Origin: Allomyces macrogynus ATCC 38327
Lineage: Eukaryota; Blastocladiomycota; Blastocladiomycetes; Blastocladiales; Blastocladiaceae
Direction of reading: 5' to 3'
NCBI GenBank assembly: GCA_000151295.1
Contig: GG745339.1
Location: 576,268 to 612,156 of the forward strand
DNA: 35,889 bases
This document shows, piece by piece, positions 8,721 to 17,514 of the stretch (positions within the stretch are counted from its first letter, which is position 1; each line of letters starts with the position of its first letter). The notes under the pieces are model-generated. The model searched no databases. It had not been told where the DNA came from and worked only from the letters and a program-made list of their open reading frames with translations. The position numbers were made by a program, and so were the translations under genes.

Positions 8721-9950
8721 ATGGCAAAGAGCAAGAAAAAGACGCCGATCGTGCGCCGCGTTGCCCGCAGCACAACAGCCGCACTCGCCGTATCGACCCC
8801 TTCGCACATCGCTCCAACCGTCGTGTCCAGCGAAGACGCTGCCGGATCGTTACCGACCCTCCCACGCAAGAAGCGAGCACGCAAGGCCATTACCCGGTTC
8901 CACGCTGCCGCCAAGCAAGCCGTGACAGCTCGTCATGATGATTCCGACAGCGACGAGGCCAGTGATGATGATGATGCAGGCGCTTCCGCAGCCAAGCGCG
9001 CACGGACCGCGACTCCCGCTGATGCTTTCTCGGCCGTCGACCTCGCCGCGTACCAGCGCGCGTCGATGAAAATCCAGTCGACCAAGTATCCGAGCGAGCT
9101 GCTCGTCGCGCTCATGGCGCACCTCGCCGACGCCCAACCTCCCATTCCCGCACCCGGCGGTTTGCCGGACCTGCAGATCCCGCGCGCTCAAGTGCCCCTA
9201 CCTGCACGCCCACTCTCGCTGCTCGACGTCGGCGCGCTCGAGGGTCCCGTCGCGTACCGCAAAGTGCAATCCCGCGGTCTATTGGGGGACATCCTCTCGA
9301 TCGACCTAAACCCGCAAAGCCCCGCCGTCCTGCGCGCCGACTTTTTCCAGTTCCCGACCGCGCCGTGCCGCTCCACCTCCCCCAGAAAATGGAAGGACGA
9401 GTTTGACTTTTCCGAGTACCTCGCGCCTGTCGCCGACACCGCGCAAGTGGACCCGGCCTGTTTCCCCGGCACGGGCGTCCCCACCACCGCGCGGCAGACA
9501 TTCGATGTGGTCTCGCTCTCGCTTGTGGTGAATTTCCTACCCACCCCGGCGGCGCGCGGCGCGATGCTCGCCAAGGCGATTCGGCACTTGGCTCCGAACG
9601 GCGCGCGGCTCGTGTACTTGGTCCTCCCGCGCGCGTGTGTGGCGAATGCGCGGTACATGGACGCCAAGCGGTTGCATGGCGAGGTGATGATGAAGGGCTT
9701 GGGGGCGAGGTTGGTCGCGGAACGCGAGTCGGCGAAACTCGTGTGCGCGCTGTACCAGGTGGACAAGGCGCGCGCCGGGTGCCCGTGCGGGTGTGGCGCG
9801 TGTGCAAAGTGTTCGGGTGTCGAGGATGAGAAGTTGGGAGAGGAGGCAAAGTGCCGGTGTGGGGTCATACGGCACCGGGTGCGCGGGAAGGTGGGCAAGG
9901 CGATGGTGAACGATGGCAAGAAGCGCAACAATTTTAGTATTATCTTGTAA
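8721..9950 (+). CDS. BMT2: 25S rRNA adenine-N(1) methyltransferase, Bmt2-like
   Basis: One exon, 409 residues; 8721 is the first in-frame ATG. The basic N terminus (MAKSKKKTPIVRRVAR, and KKRARK near 53-57) and acidic run suit a nucleolar protein. The methyltransferase core follows: YQRASMKIQS near 112-121, LLDVGALEG near 165-173 (SAM-binding loop), LSIDLNPQ near 192-199, FDVVSLSLVVNFLP near 262-275, ARLVYLVLPRACVANARY near 295-312, and the diagnostic C-terminal GKKRNNFSIIL. This order and the RNNF end match yeast Bmt2, which methylates an adenine of 25S rRNA using S-adenosylmethionine. Odd feature: between the core and the C-terminal motif sits a Cys-rich insert (about 353-380) with seven Cys in CPCGCGACAKC and KCRCG, which I do not associate with this family. 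Confidence 0.9.
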   Translation: MAKSKKKTPIVRRVARSTTAALAVSTPSHIAPTVVSSEDAAGSLPTLPRKKRARKAITRFHAAAKQAVTARHDDSDSDEASDDDDAGASAAKRARTATPADAFSAVDLAAYQRASMKIQSTKYPSELLVALMAHLADAQPPIPAPGGLPDLQIPRAQVPLPARPLSLLDVGALEGPVAYRKVQSRGLLGDILSIDLNPQSPAVLRADFFQFPTAPCRSTSPRKWKDEFDFSEYLAPVADTAQVDPACFPGTGVPTTARQTFDVVSLSLVVNFLPTPAARGAMLAKAIRHLAPNGARLVYLVLPRACVANARYMDAKRLHGEVMMKGLGARLVAERESAKLVCALYQVDKARAGCPCGCGACAKCSGVEDEKLGEEAKCRCGVIRHRVRGKVGKAMVNDGKKRNNFSIIL

Positions 9951-11258
9951 CCACTGACGTGAGTGTCGAAATCATGGTGGGGAGGGCAAGGAACGGACCC
10001 ATCAGCTAGTGTCAGACCAGGTTGATGGTTGGGTCATGCCGCATGCGTGCTGTCGAAGCAATCATTCTGCACAACGCAAAGATGACGGTAATGACAGTCA
10101 AGACTAGGTCTATTCATTTTGCGCAGATAAAAAGAAACTAGAGCCGGGACCAGCGCGCCTGCGTGCTGGTCCGACGCGATCGATGTTCCTCAGAGTCGCG
10201 AGTTGCGGTCCCAGAAATCGCGACACATTTAGCTCTTGACCGCACAAGTTACGCGTGCTCCTGGTCTCGCAACCGGCGGCCGCATGTCTTCGTAGATTTG
10301 CACGGCGCGTTCTGCTTGAACGTGTTGTGCGCGTGCGAGAAGGACCGGCGTGGTGTGGCCGTGACTACCTGGTCGGATTCACGACGCACGTCACCTGCGA
10401 CACGGTACGAATGGCCGACAGAAACGCAGGAGCTTGGATCGACGCGCGGTGCGATAGCGTAATGGACCGTGTGCCCGCGACGTGCGCCGACGAAAGTATG
10501 GGCAAGACACGTGGCGCCAGCGTTGGCACAATCGTTTCAGCAGCGGCCCGAGCCGCGCGAGAAAGAGTGGTCTGCATTCTGGTCTACTGGTGTCGAGTCT
10601 ATAGAGCGCGTCGTAGCGAGGTGGAATGAAATGGGTTTCATGCGCGCATGTAAGGGTTCGTCTATTCGTTGCGTCGAGTCGATGTCGTGGAGAGGAAGCG
10701 TGAGGGTTGATCGTTCCTTGCAGTTGACTAAGCCATTAACGGTTACAGCATGGAATGCACCAGACCTCACGGCGCACCTCTTGACTCCTGGAGGCGCCTG
10801 GTGCTGGTCAAAGAGTTGGTCACGACGCTCACATTCATTACGCGCCTGTCGGCTGGTCATCATCTGGTGATGGGGCTGTCGTTGGCGTTCCGAGTCCGAG
10901 ATGGTCGAAAGGCCGTCTAGTGGACTGATGCAAATGGTTTCGCAGCACGTCGAAGACGACTGGCGCAGATGGCCACGTTAAAACCGTGCAGGTGCCAACG
11001 TGCTCGATGTTGAAGGGATGAAAGCATCAAACAGTGTTCCGTCAAGTCGTTTTTCTCAATCGTCTCAATCGTCGCATTCGGTCTCTTTCGTGTCTGAAAA
11101 ATTAGATGGTATGACAAAAAAAGCGCGCGCTGGGGGGACAGAAACGGATCCAAACATCTCCAGGGCCCGCGCACCAGCTCCCACCGGTGCCCCATGGTTT
11201 CCCTTCTCGTTGCTCAAACTCAATCACATTGCCGCGAACCGGGTCGGGTACAGCATGC
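9951..11258. other. Intergenic, 1.3 kb, no gene recognised
   Basis: The 3' ends of BMT2 (+) and the universal stress protein gene (-) converge here. Frames of up to about 130 residues occur on both strands (for example 10163-10462 and 10469-10870, +), but none resembles a known family or continues through plausible splices. An AAAAAAAGCGCGC-type stretch near 11116-11130 is the only low-complexity feature. I cannot exclude a non-coding RNA. Confidence 0.45.
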
Positions 11259-11951
11259 TCAGCTCGGACGGTCGGTCAGGTTGGGCGCCGACGAGGCCGA
11301 GAGCGACGAGCGACGCGTCGATCCGGCGGTCGTGGCGCCAGCGGGTGCCTTGACGACGGTGACGGGTACCCGCAGGTGCGTGATGCAGTACTCGGAGACG
11401 GAGCCGTAGAGCATCCTAGGTTGGGCGTGTCGGATGAGGTGAGACATCGGGAGTGGATCGGCAAACTGAAACGACGTGTCGGCCGTAGGCGTCGGAGCGT
11501 ACTTTTTCAGGCCCTGGTGGCCGTGTGTGCCGAGCACGACGAGGTTGCAGTCTGGCACATGCTCGTCAATGTACTTTTCGAGCAGCGGGCCGACCTCGCC
11601 CTCGCCCTCGATCTCAATCAGCTCGTAGGAGACATTGTCGTCAAACCGGTGCAGGTAGGCCTGGCACTCTTGGATGGCCGATTTCGCCTCGTGCTGAATC
11701 TCGAGATTGTAGGCCTTGTCCAAGTGGTCGAGGTAGGGGAACCGCGAGGTGCGGTTGAGCGCCGTGACGTAGACGACGAGCAGGCGGTAGTTGGACAGGT
11801 GCGCGACGAGGTTCGCGGCAAAGTCAACGGCGTGCCACGACGGCGCCGACGCGTCGACGGCCGTCAGCACGACATAGGGCGCGAGCGGGTCGAAAACTCG
11901 CGGGGCAGTGGCACCGGCGGCGGCAGCGGCCAGGGCAGAGTCGTCCATCAT
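11259..11951 (-). CDS. Universal stress protein (UspA-type)
   Basis: One exon, 230 residues. A short Ala-rich N terminus leads into VVLTAVDASAPSWHAVDFA (first strand and helix of the Usp Rossmann-like fold), LLVVYVTAL, CNLVVLGTHGHQG and MLYGSVSEYCITHLRVPVTVV. The ATP-binding pattern G-x2-G-xn-G-S is present but interrupted. About 29 residues (KYAPTPTADTSFQFADPLPM and flanks) separate the GTHGHQG loop from YGSVSEY, where classical Usp proteins have about nine. This type of insert is common in fungal Usp proteins to my knowledge. A Ser/Thr-rich tail follows. The role in stress or nucleotide sensing is inferred only from family. It is divergent from the gamma-butyrobetaine dioxygenase gene, 404 bp away. 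Confidence 0.9.
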   Translation of the reverse strand: MMDDSALAAAAAGATAPRVFDPLAPYVVLTAVDASAPSWHAVDFAANLVAHLSNYRLLVVYVTALNRTSRFPYLDHLDKAYNLEIQHEAKSAIQECQAYLHRFDDNVSYELIEIEGEGEVGPLLEKYIDEHVPDCNLVVLGTHGHQGLKKYAPTPTADTSFQFADPLPMSHLIRHAQPRMLYGSVSEYCITHLRVPVTVVKAPAGATTAGSTRRSSLSASSAPNLTDRPS

Positions 11952-12355
11952 GAGGGCAGTGTGTTGCTGGATGTGTGTTGCGGGGGTTGAACGAGAACGG
12001 CGTGGAGGAGCTGGCCTGCAACACCGCCGAGACGCGTCGTCGGTCGGTGGCGGTGTGGCTGCTGGCGTGCCAGGATGGTTTGTGTTCGTTCAGGGTGGAC
12101 AGGGATTCTGAGGAGGGAGGAGAAGAGTGTAAAACCTAACCTAGGGTTCGGATGCCAGAGTTTTGTCACGCGATCGCGATCGCGCGCCGCGCCGTGGCCC
12201 GGAATGTCCAAAAATTTGAGTGGCCAGCATATTTGGCTGGCCAGACCGACAACAATATCCTTTCCTCCTCCACCTACTCCTCCCCACCGCCGTCGCGCTC
12301 GTGTCCGGTTGCTCGTTCCGAAAGTGTTCTCGTTGCTCAAGCTTGCCCACCAGCC
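11952..12355. promoter_or_regulatory. Divergent promoter region, Usp / gamma-butyrobetaine dioxygenase
   Basis: A 404-bp spacer between divergent start codons. A 10-bp palindrome GCGATCGCGATCGCG-like repeat lies near 12171-12186 (cgcgatcgcgatcgcgcgc), and a small direct repeat TGGCCAGCATATTTGGCTGGCC at about 12221-12242 is an imperfect inverted repeat around TATTT. No TATAAA box. Confidence 0.45.
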
Positions 12356-14062
12356 ATGTTCTCAGCCCCACGCCTGCTCGCCGCGGCAGCGCCGGCAACT
12401 CGCGCCACCGTTCGTCCTCGTACTGCGCTCGTCAAGGCCGCGCTCGCGACAACGACGCGCCATTTCGCGCACCATGCCGCGATGACCCGCTCTTCAGGTG
12501 CTACCGCTGCTGTTGTGCTGCCGTCGACGCGATTCTCGGTTCAGCTGCGCCGTACTCTGGCCACGGCCGCGACTTCATCGACGCCACCCTCTGCCCCCAT
12601 TGTTCATGGCAACCGCGTCGACCTGGCACTCTACGGCGACGACAAGACCCCCTCCCAATTCCACCACGTGTGGTTGCGCGACCATTGCCCGTGCGCGCGG
12701 TGTGTGCACCCGTCGACGCGCCAAAAGCTGCACGCGAGCGGCGACATTCCGCTCGAAATTGCGCCCAAGGCCGTGCGCTGGGAACGCGCCACCGGGACTA
12801 CGGCCGTGGCCATGGACGCGGCCGCGCGCGACGAATGGGAGCTCGTGGTCGAGTGGCCCGTGTTTGCACTCGCGTCGCAAACGGCCGCCGCAGGGAATGT
12901 CGGCGTCGGGGACGCGAGTGCCGCTGCTGCCGAGGCCGCAAACCACGTGTCGCGGTACCCGCTCTCGTACCTGCAGCGCTGGGACTACACGCACCCGGCG
13001 CGCGGGCGCGCTGCAGCTGACGGTGACCGCGCTCCGACCCAGCCGCGACCCGTCGCGTGGTCAAAGGACGGCCACAAGGACATTTTGCACGTCGACTACC
13101 GTGACCTCCCGCCGCTCGAGTCGCTGATTGACCCGCTTGGTCCGCTCCAAGCCGCGGCAGGCTCTGCCGACACGGTTGCCGAGCGCACGCGCGCGACGGC
13201 GCTGTCCGCTGTCGAAGCCATGCCCGCCCACGTTCTCGACGCGTTTGCGACGCACGGGCTCGTGTTTTTCCACAATGTGCCGCTCGACCGAGGCAACGAC
13301 TATGTCGAGACGCTGGCCAAGCGGTTCGGGTACGCGATTCGGCACACGTTCTACGGCCCGTCGTGGGACGTCAAGTCGGTCGCGCACTCGGCCAATGTTG
13401 CGTATACCGCGCAATTCCTCGGGTTGCACATGGACCTGATGTATTTCGAAGCCCCACCGGGTCTCCAGTTTTTGCACATGCTCCAGTCGTCGACGCGCGG
13501 CGGTGCCTCGCTCTTCCTCGACATGTGGCACGCCTGGCAAACGTTTGCCCAGTCGCACCCGCAAGAACTCGTCGACGCGCTCGCCAACGTGCCCGTCTCG
13601 TATCACTACGCGCACGCACACCACGCAACGGCCAAGAATGCGACCTCGACGCCGCACCACCTGCACTTCCGGCACCCGCTCGCGTCGCGGCGCACGCTAT
13701 CCGCCACCGGCAGCAGCCACGGGAGCGACGACGCGGTCGCGCGCGACATGTACTATGCCCCGCCGTTTCAGGCGCCGCTCGAAGCGAGCCCGGACCAGGT
13801 CGAGGTCTGGTACCGTGCCATGAGCGCGTGGGAGGGGCACATGCGGGCGCAGCCCATGTTCACGATCCAGATGAAGCCGGGCGACTGTGTGCTCTTCCAT
13901 AATCGCCGCGTCCTGCATGGGCGCACCGCGTTCGAGGTGGGCAAGGACGGGCAAGGCGCGGGCGGGCAGCGGCACCTGCGCGGCGTCTACGTCGACTGGG
14001 ATGATTTCAAGGACCGCTGGCGCGTCGCCAACTGGATCAAGAGCCAGGCGGCGCGCAAGTAG
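12356..14062 (+). CDS. Gamma-butyrobetaine dioxygenase-like 2-oxoglutarate oxygenase (carnitine synthesis)
   Basis: One exon, 568 residues. The first about 75 residues are Arg/Ala/Ser/Thr-rich and almost free of acidic residues, suggesting a mitochondrial presequence. An N-terminal GBBH-like zinc domain follows, with FHHVWLRDHCPCARCVHPST. The TauD-type catalytic domain has HTFYGPSWDVKS, NVAYTAQFLGLHMDLMYFE (iron ligands H358 and D360), GLQFLHML, MKPGDCVLFHNRRVLHGRT (distal ligand H521) and LRGVYVDWDD. The WDV and NVAYT motifs fit gamma-butyrobetaine dioxygenase better than trimethyllysine dioxygenase, but the two are close relatives. The reaction converts gamma-butyrobetaine to L-carnitine with 2-oxoglutarate, oxygen and Fe(II). 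Low-complexity inserts (VGVGDASAAAAEAANH; SATGSSHGSDDAVA) make it longer than the roughly 390 residues of the human enzyme. Confidence 0.88.
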   Translation: MFSAPRLLAAAAPATRATVRPRTALVKAALATTTRHFAHHAAMTRSSGATAAVVLPSTRFSVQLRRTLATAATSSTPPSAPIVHGNRVDLALYGDDKTPSQFHHVWLRDHCPCARCVHPSTRQKLHASGDIPLEIAPKAVRWERATGTTAVAMDAAARDEWELVVEWPVFALASQTAAAGNVGVGDASAAAAEAANHVSRYPLSYLQRWDYTHPARGRAAADGDRAPTQPRPVAWSKDGHKDILHVDYRDLPPLESLIDPLGPLQAAAGSADTVAERTRATALSAVEAMPAHVLDAFATHGLVFFHNVPLDRGNDYVETLAKRFGYAIRHTFYGPSWDVKSVAHSANVAYTAQFLGLHMDLMYFEAPPGLQFLHMLQSSTRGGASLFLDMWHAWQTFAQSHPQELVDALANVPVSYHYAHAHHATAKNATSTPHHLHFRHPLASRRTLSATGSSHGSDDAVARDMYYAPPFQAPLEASPDQVEVWYRAMSAWEGHMRAQPMFTIQMKPGDCVLFHNRRVLHGRTAFEVGKDGQGAGGQRHLRGVYVDWDDFKDRWRVANWIKSQAARK

Positions 14063-14235
14063 GTGGTGGGTGAAGAAAGGGGGCGACCGTGGTGAGGCCT
14101 CTCGGCATTGATTTGTTGGCTATTTTGTCGCGTGCGGAGAGGCGACATGTTGTTGTATTGCGCGCTGCGCGTTGCTGCCCTAGTTTGCCCTAGTACAGTC
14201 CCAGTATATCCAAATGTCGGCCAAAGAGTGAGACA

Positions 14236-14323
<88 letters not shown>

Positions 14324-14704
14324 CACGCACGTCGTGACAAGTCCAACCTAGTCGAGCCCAATCTGCTGGTCAAGGAAAGAGTTCCGTTCAGCAACAGGGC
14401 AAATGGTTGCGACCAGCGACGTTAGAGACGACCAACTTCTTGGAAGGGCTGCGAGACGCGCCGCGTGAGTCAATGCTGATCCAGCTGCAAGGTGCTGCAA
14501 GGTTTCCGTTGCGTCAATCCGCATGCATGTGCTTTGCTTTCAGTTTTGGCCCTGTGCCCGCTGGCGAAGCTGATCCCTTTAGCTTCGCCGGCCTTCGCCC
14601 AACCCATGCAGAAACCTTCATCAACGCACGGTCGGCGCACCGTTGCGCCAGGCTTTTGACAAACAGGCCGCGCATGTGCGCGTCCCTCACCGTCCCTCAC
14701 CACC
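14063..14704. other. Intergenic with (GA)n microsatellite
   Basis: The 3' region of the dioxygenase gene. It contains the GA tract described separately. No coding frame with family resemblance; frames that run through the GA tract only reflect the repeat. Confidence 0.6.
14240..14321. repeat. (GA)n microsatellite, about 40 units
   Basis: An uninterrupted GA dinucleotide run of about 82 nt, preceded by imperfect GAGTGAGACAGAGGG. The plus strand is pure purine, so the tract could form triplex (H-DNA) structure. Confidence 0.98.
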
Positions 14705-14944
14705 ATGTCCCTCGCCGCTGGTGCAAGGTTCTTGGCTTTCATGTTCACCGCCGTGTTGCGCGCAGGCCGCGGGTTCACCGCCCCATCCGTGTCCGCTGCC
14801 GCGCGCCCGCGCGCCGTGGCTCAAACTATGAGCACCTCGGTGAAGCCCCTTGGCGATCCTTGGCCCTTTGGTGGCCATGGCGGCGACAAGCTGGACAACC
14901 TAACCTTCTCTCACGGCGCCCTCGCGGCCGAGTCTGGGCCCTGA
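14705..14944 (+). CDS. Hypothetical small protein with possible mitochondrial leader
   Basis: A 79-residue frame beginning at an ATG in good context (CACCACCATGTCC). Residues 1-40 are Arg/Ala-rich without acidic residues and could be a mitochondrial leader. The rest (PLGDPWPFGGHGGDKLDN, then LTFSHGALAAESGP) is not recognised. It ends 24 nt before a TATATAAA box that belongs to the next gene. It may be a real short gene, the end of a spliced gene or chance. Confidence 0.3.
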   Translation: MSLAAGARFLAFMFTAVLRAGRGFTAPSVSAAARPRAVAQTMSTSVKPLGDPWPFGGHGGDKLDNLTFSHGALAAESGP

Positions 14945-14968
14945 TCACTGTGTCGTGGATCCAAACGT

Positions 14969-14976
14969 ATATAAAC
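14969..14976 (+). promoter_or_regulatory. TATA box of the Gln-rich repeat protein gene
   Basis: TATATAAA lies 70-77 nt upstream of the ATG at 15046. The spacer is C/A-rich (CACCACATCCTCCACCACC), like the leaders of highly expressed fungal genes. The position matches the TATA boxes of the C2 array. Confidence 0.75.
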
Positions 14977-15045
14977 CAGAGGCGCCCGCCGCGTCTTGAC
15001 CAGCATCCCACCACATCCTCCACCACCAACCACCACATCTCCACC

Positions 15046-16687
15046 ATGGCCGTCATGCAGATCCCCGCCACCACGACCTCGGTACGCACTCAACAATCCT
15101 CCTCCACCAAAGAATTCGACGCGAAGTCGCGCTCATCGCACCTGATCACGACCTGATCGGAACTGATCCGCGCGTCAAATTCCATTCATTCCTTCACAGG
15201 TTGAGGCTTCGCAGCTCCAGGGCCAGTACCAGTCGGTCAACGTCTCGGGCAACGGCAGCGTTTCGGCGACGCAGGCGCAGGGCCAGTACCAGCAGATTGA
15301 TGCGTCGGGTGCCGGTGTTTCGGCCACGCAGGCGCAGGGCCAGTACCAGTCCGTCTCCGCGTCGGGCTCGGGCAACGTCTCGGTCTCGCAGTCGCAGGGC
15401 CAGTACCAGCAGCTCGATGCGTCGTCGGCCGCTGGCTGCCACGGCGGCGCCTCGTCGGTCAACGCGTCGCAGGTCCAGGGCCAATACCAGCAGATCGACG
15501 TCTCGGGCGGCGCCAACGTCTCGGCGCAGCAGGTCCAGGGCCAGTACCAGTCGCTCGACGCCTCGGCGTTCGGCCACGGCGGCGCGTCGGTGAACGCCTC
15601 GCAGGCGCAGGCGCAGTACCAGCAGATTGATGTCTCCACCGGCGCGGTCTGCGGTGGTGCCGACGTTTCGGCGTCGCAGGGCCAGATTCAGTTCCAGACG
15701 CTCGATGCGTCGGCGTACGGCCATGGCGGCGCTTCGGTCAACGCCTCGCAGGCGCAGGCGCAGTCGCAGTCGATCAACGCGTCGGCTGGCGGCCATGGCG
15801 GCGCCAACGTCTCGGCACAGCAGGGACAGTACCAGCAGCAGTCGATTGACGTTTCGGGCGGCGGCTGCCACGGTGGCGCCGATGTCTCGGCGTACCAGGC
15901 GCAGGCGCAGTCGCAGTCGATCAATGCGTCGGCGGGCGGCCATGGTGGCGCCAACATCTCGGCCGAGCAGGCGCAATTCCAGACGCAGCAGATCAACGTC
16001 GACGACGGCTCGTGGTACGCGACCGGCTTTGGCGGCGTGCACGCCTCGCAGGGCCAGGCGCAATTCCAGTCGCTCGACGCCGCTCTCCACGGCCACGGTG
16101 GCGCCAACCTCTCGGCGGAACAGTTCCAGGCGCAATTCCAGTCGCTCAACGCTTCGGCCCACGGCCACGGCGCTGGTGTGAACGCCTCGCAGGCCCAGGG
16201 CCAGTACCAGACGCTCGACGCGTCGGCTGGGGGCTTTGGCGGCGCCAACGTCTCGGCGCAGCAGGGCCAGTTCCAGCAGCAGTCGCTTGATGTGTCGGCT
16301 GGCGGCTTTGGCGGCGCCAACGTCTCGGCGCAGCAGGGCCAGTTCCAGCAGCAGTCGCTTGACGTGTCGGCTGGTGGTCACGGCGGCGCTGATGTGTTTG
16401 CTCAGCAGGCGCAATTCCAGGGCCAGACGATCAACGCGTCGGCTGGTGGTCATGGCGGCGCTGATGTGTTCGCCCAGCAGGCGCAGTTCCAGACGCAGTC
16501 GGTTGACGTTTCGGGCCACAACGGCGCCGATGTGTTCGCGTCGCAGGCGCAGGGCCAGTACCAGTCGATTGATGCCTCGGCTAGCGGTTGCCACGGTGGT
16601 GCCGACGTCTCGGCGTTCCAGGCTCAGGGCCAGGCTCAGTCGATTGACGTGCACTCGGCCTCGGCGTGCCACCCGACCATCCTGTAA
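15046..16687 (+). CDS. Gln/Ser/Gly-rich 21-repeat protein, probable beta-rich fibre or solenoid; function unknown
   Basis: Two exons: 15046-15081 and 15200-16687 (118-nt intron, donor GTACGC, acceptor TTCACAG, phase 0), giving 507 residues. After a 12-residue leader (MAVMQIPATTTS) the whole protein consists of 21 repeats of 19-27 residues. The approximate consensus is V-[SN]-A-x-Q-x-Q-x-Q-[YF]-Q-[SQ]-[ILV]-[DN]-[AV]-S, then a GGHGGA[ND] turn. Alternating residues and regular turns suggest two beta-strands per repeat. Lys and Arg are essentially absent, charge comes only from Asp and a few Glu and His, and several turns carry CHGG. There is no signal peptide or transmembrane segment. The unit length and Gln/Asn ladders recall curli-type amyloid repeats, but I cannot claim homology. 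The strong TATA box and uniform GC-ending codons suggest high expression. The long opposite-strand frame over this gene is a shadow of its composition. Confidence 0.85.
15200..16660 (+). repeat. Tandem coding repeats, about 57-81 bp units
   Basis: These are the DNA repeats behind the protein repeats. Units near the end are most alike: two adjacent units starting at 16244 and 16316 are offset by exactly 72 nt and almost identical, indicating recent unit duplication. Units at the start are shorter (57-60 nt) and lack the GGHGGA turn. Confidence 0.9.
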
Positions 16688-17514
16688 GGAGGAAGTTGCA
16701 GCGCTTTGATTATTGCGTGATGCCCGCCGCGCGGCGGCTGTTTGTAATTGATTTCTGAAACCCATGAATATCATAAAATGATTGGTTCTTCATATTTTCT
16801 GTCTATTTTGTGCGTTGCAATCGTTGCGGGTTTGAGCCAACATTGCTGAGCAGGAGGATTGTGATCGTCGGCTGGAGCCAACTACTTGCGTTTGGTGTTG
16901 CTGCGGCCAGTGGCTGTTCGACAGCGCGACGCCGTCTCCGCCGCGGTGACGCACGTCTACTAGTAGAGTAATTTATGATCCTTTCGTGTCAACTTTGTTG
17001 CTCTGCTCCGTTTCCATATCAGTCCGTTTCGAAGCGATCGCCTAGGGTCAAGTCCGAACCCAGCGCGATCGACACCATCAGCGCTCTAAAGTATCAGCGC
17101 GTAATGTAAACACGATAGATGATGAAAATAGACCTGTCTCTACCTTCTCCATCCATTGCGCTCGCGCGCCAAGGCAAGTGTGACCGCGATTAAAGGGAAA
17201 TGCTGTTTTGGTCGATGCGCAGCGCATCCAGTCAAAGAGGGACCCTTCCGCAACCGCCCAACCGTGATCGTTTCGACCTTTGAATCGCGAAAATAGGCGA
17301 GAAGTTTCTGCTCAACTGCGCTCCTCTTGATAAATTGCGAGCGAGGTCCTGGACATGTTGCCTCCTCTGTTTGATTGCTTTCCATTTCATCTCGTCAAAC
17401 GGGAGTCGATCTCTAACATGACTCTACGCGCATTCATCACTTTTTCTCTCATTCTTCCTCGCCACATGTGAACGTGCAGCCGTCCACCAATCCACCCACG
17501 CAACCTGCCCCATC
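16688..17514. other. Intergenic, no gene recognised
   Basis: Convergent 3' regions of the repeat-protein gene (+) and LanC-like copy 2 (-). A T/A-rich stretch at about 16740-16810 is likely 3' UTR. An 81-residue minus frame (17140-17385) has no recognisable features. Confidence 0.5.

Noticed and set aside
10163..10870. Overlapping open frames of 99-133 codons
   Set aside because: No family resemblance, no consistent splicing, and frames overlap on both strands as expected by chance in GC-rich DNA.
15194..16774. A 526-codon open frame on the minus strand over the repeat-protein gene
   Set aside because: It mirrors the GC-rich repeat codons of the plus-strand gene, contains no recognisable motif, and lacks splice or promoter support. 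The plus strand has a TATA box, a spliced first exon and clean protein repeats.
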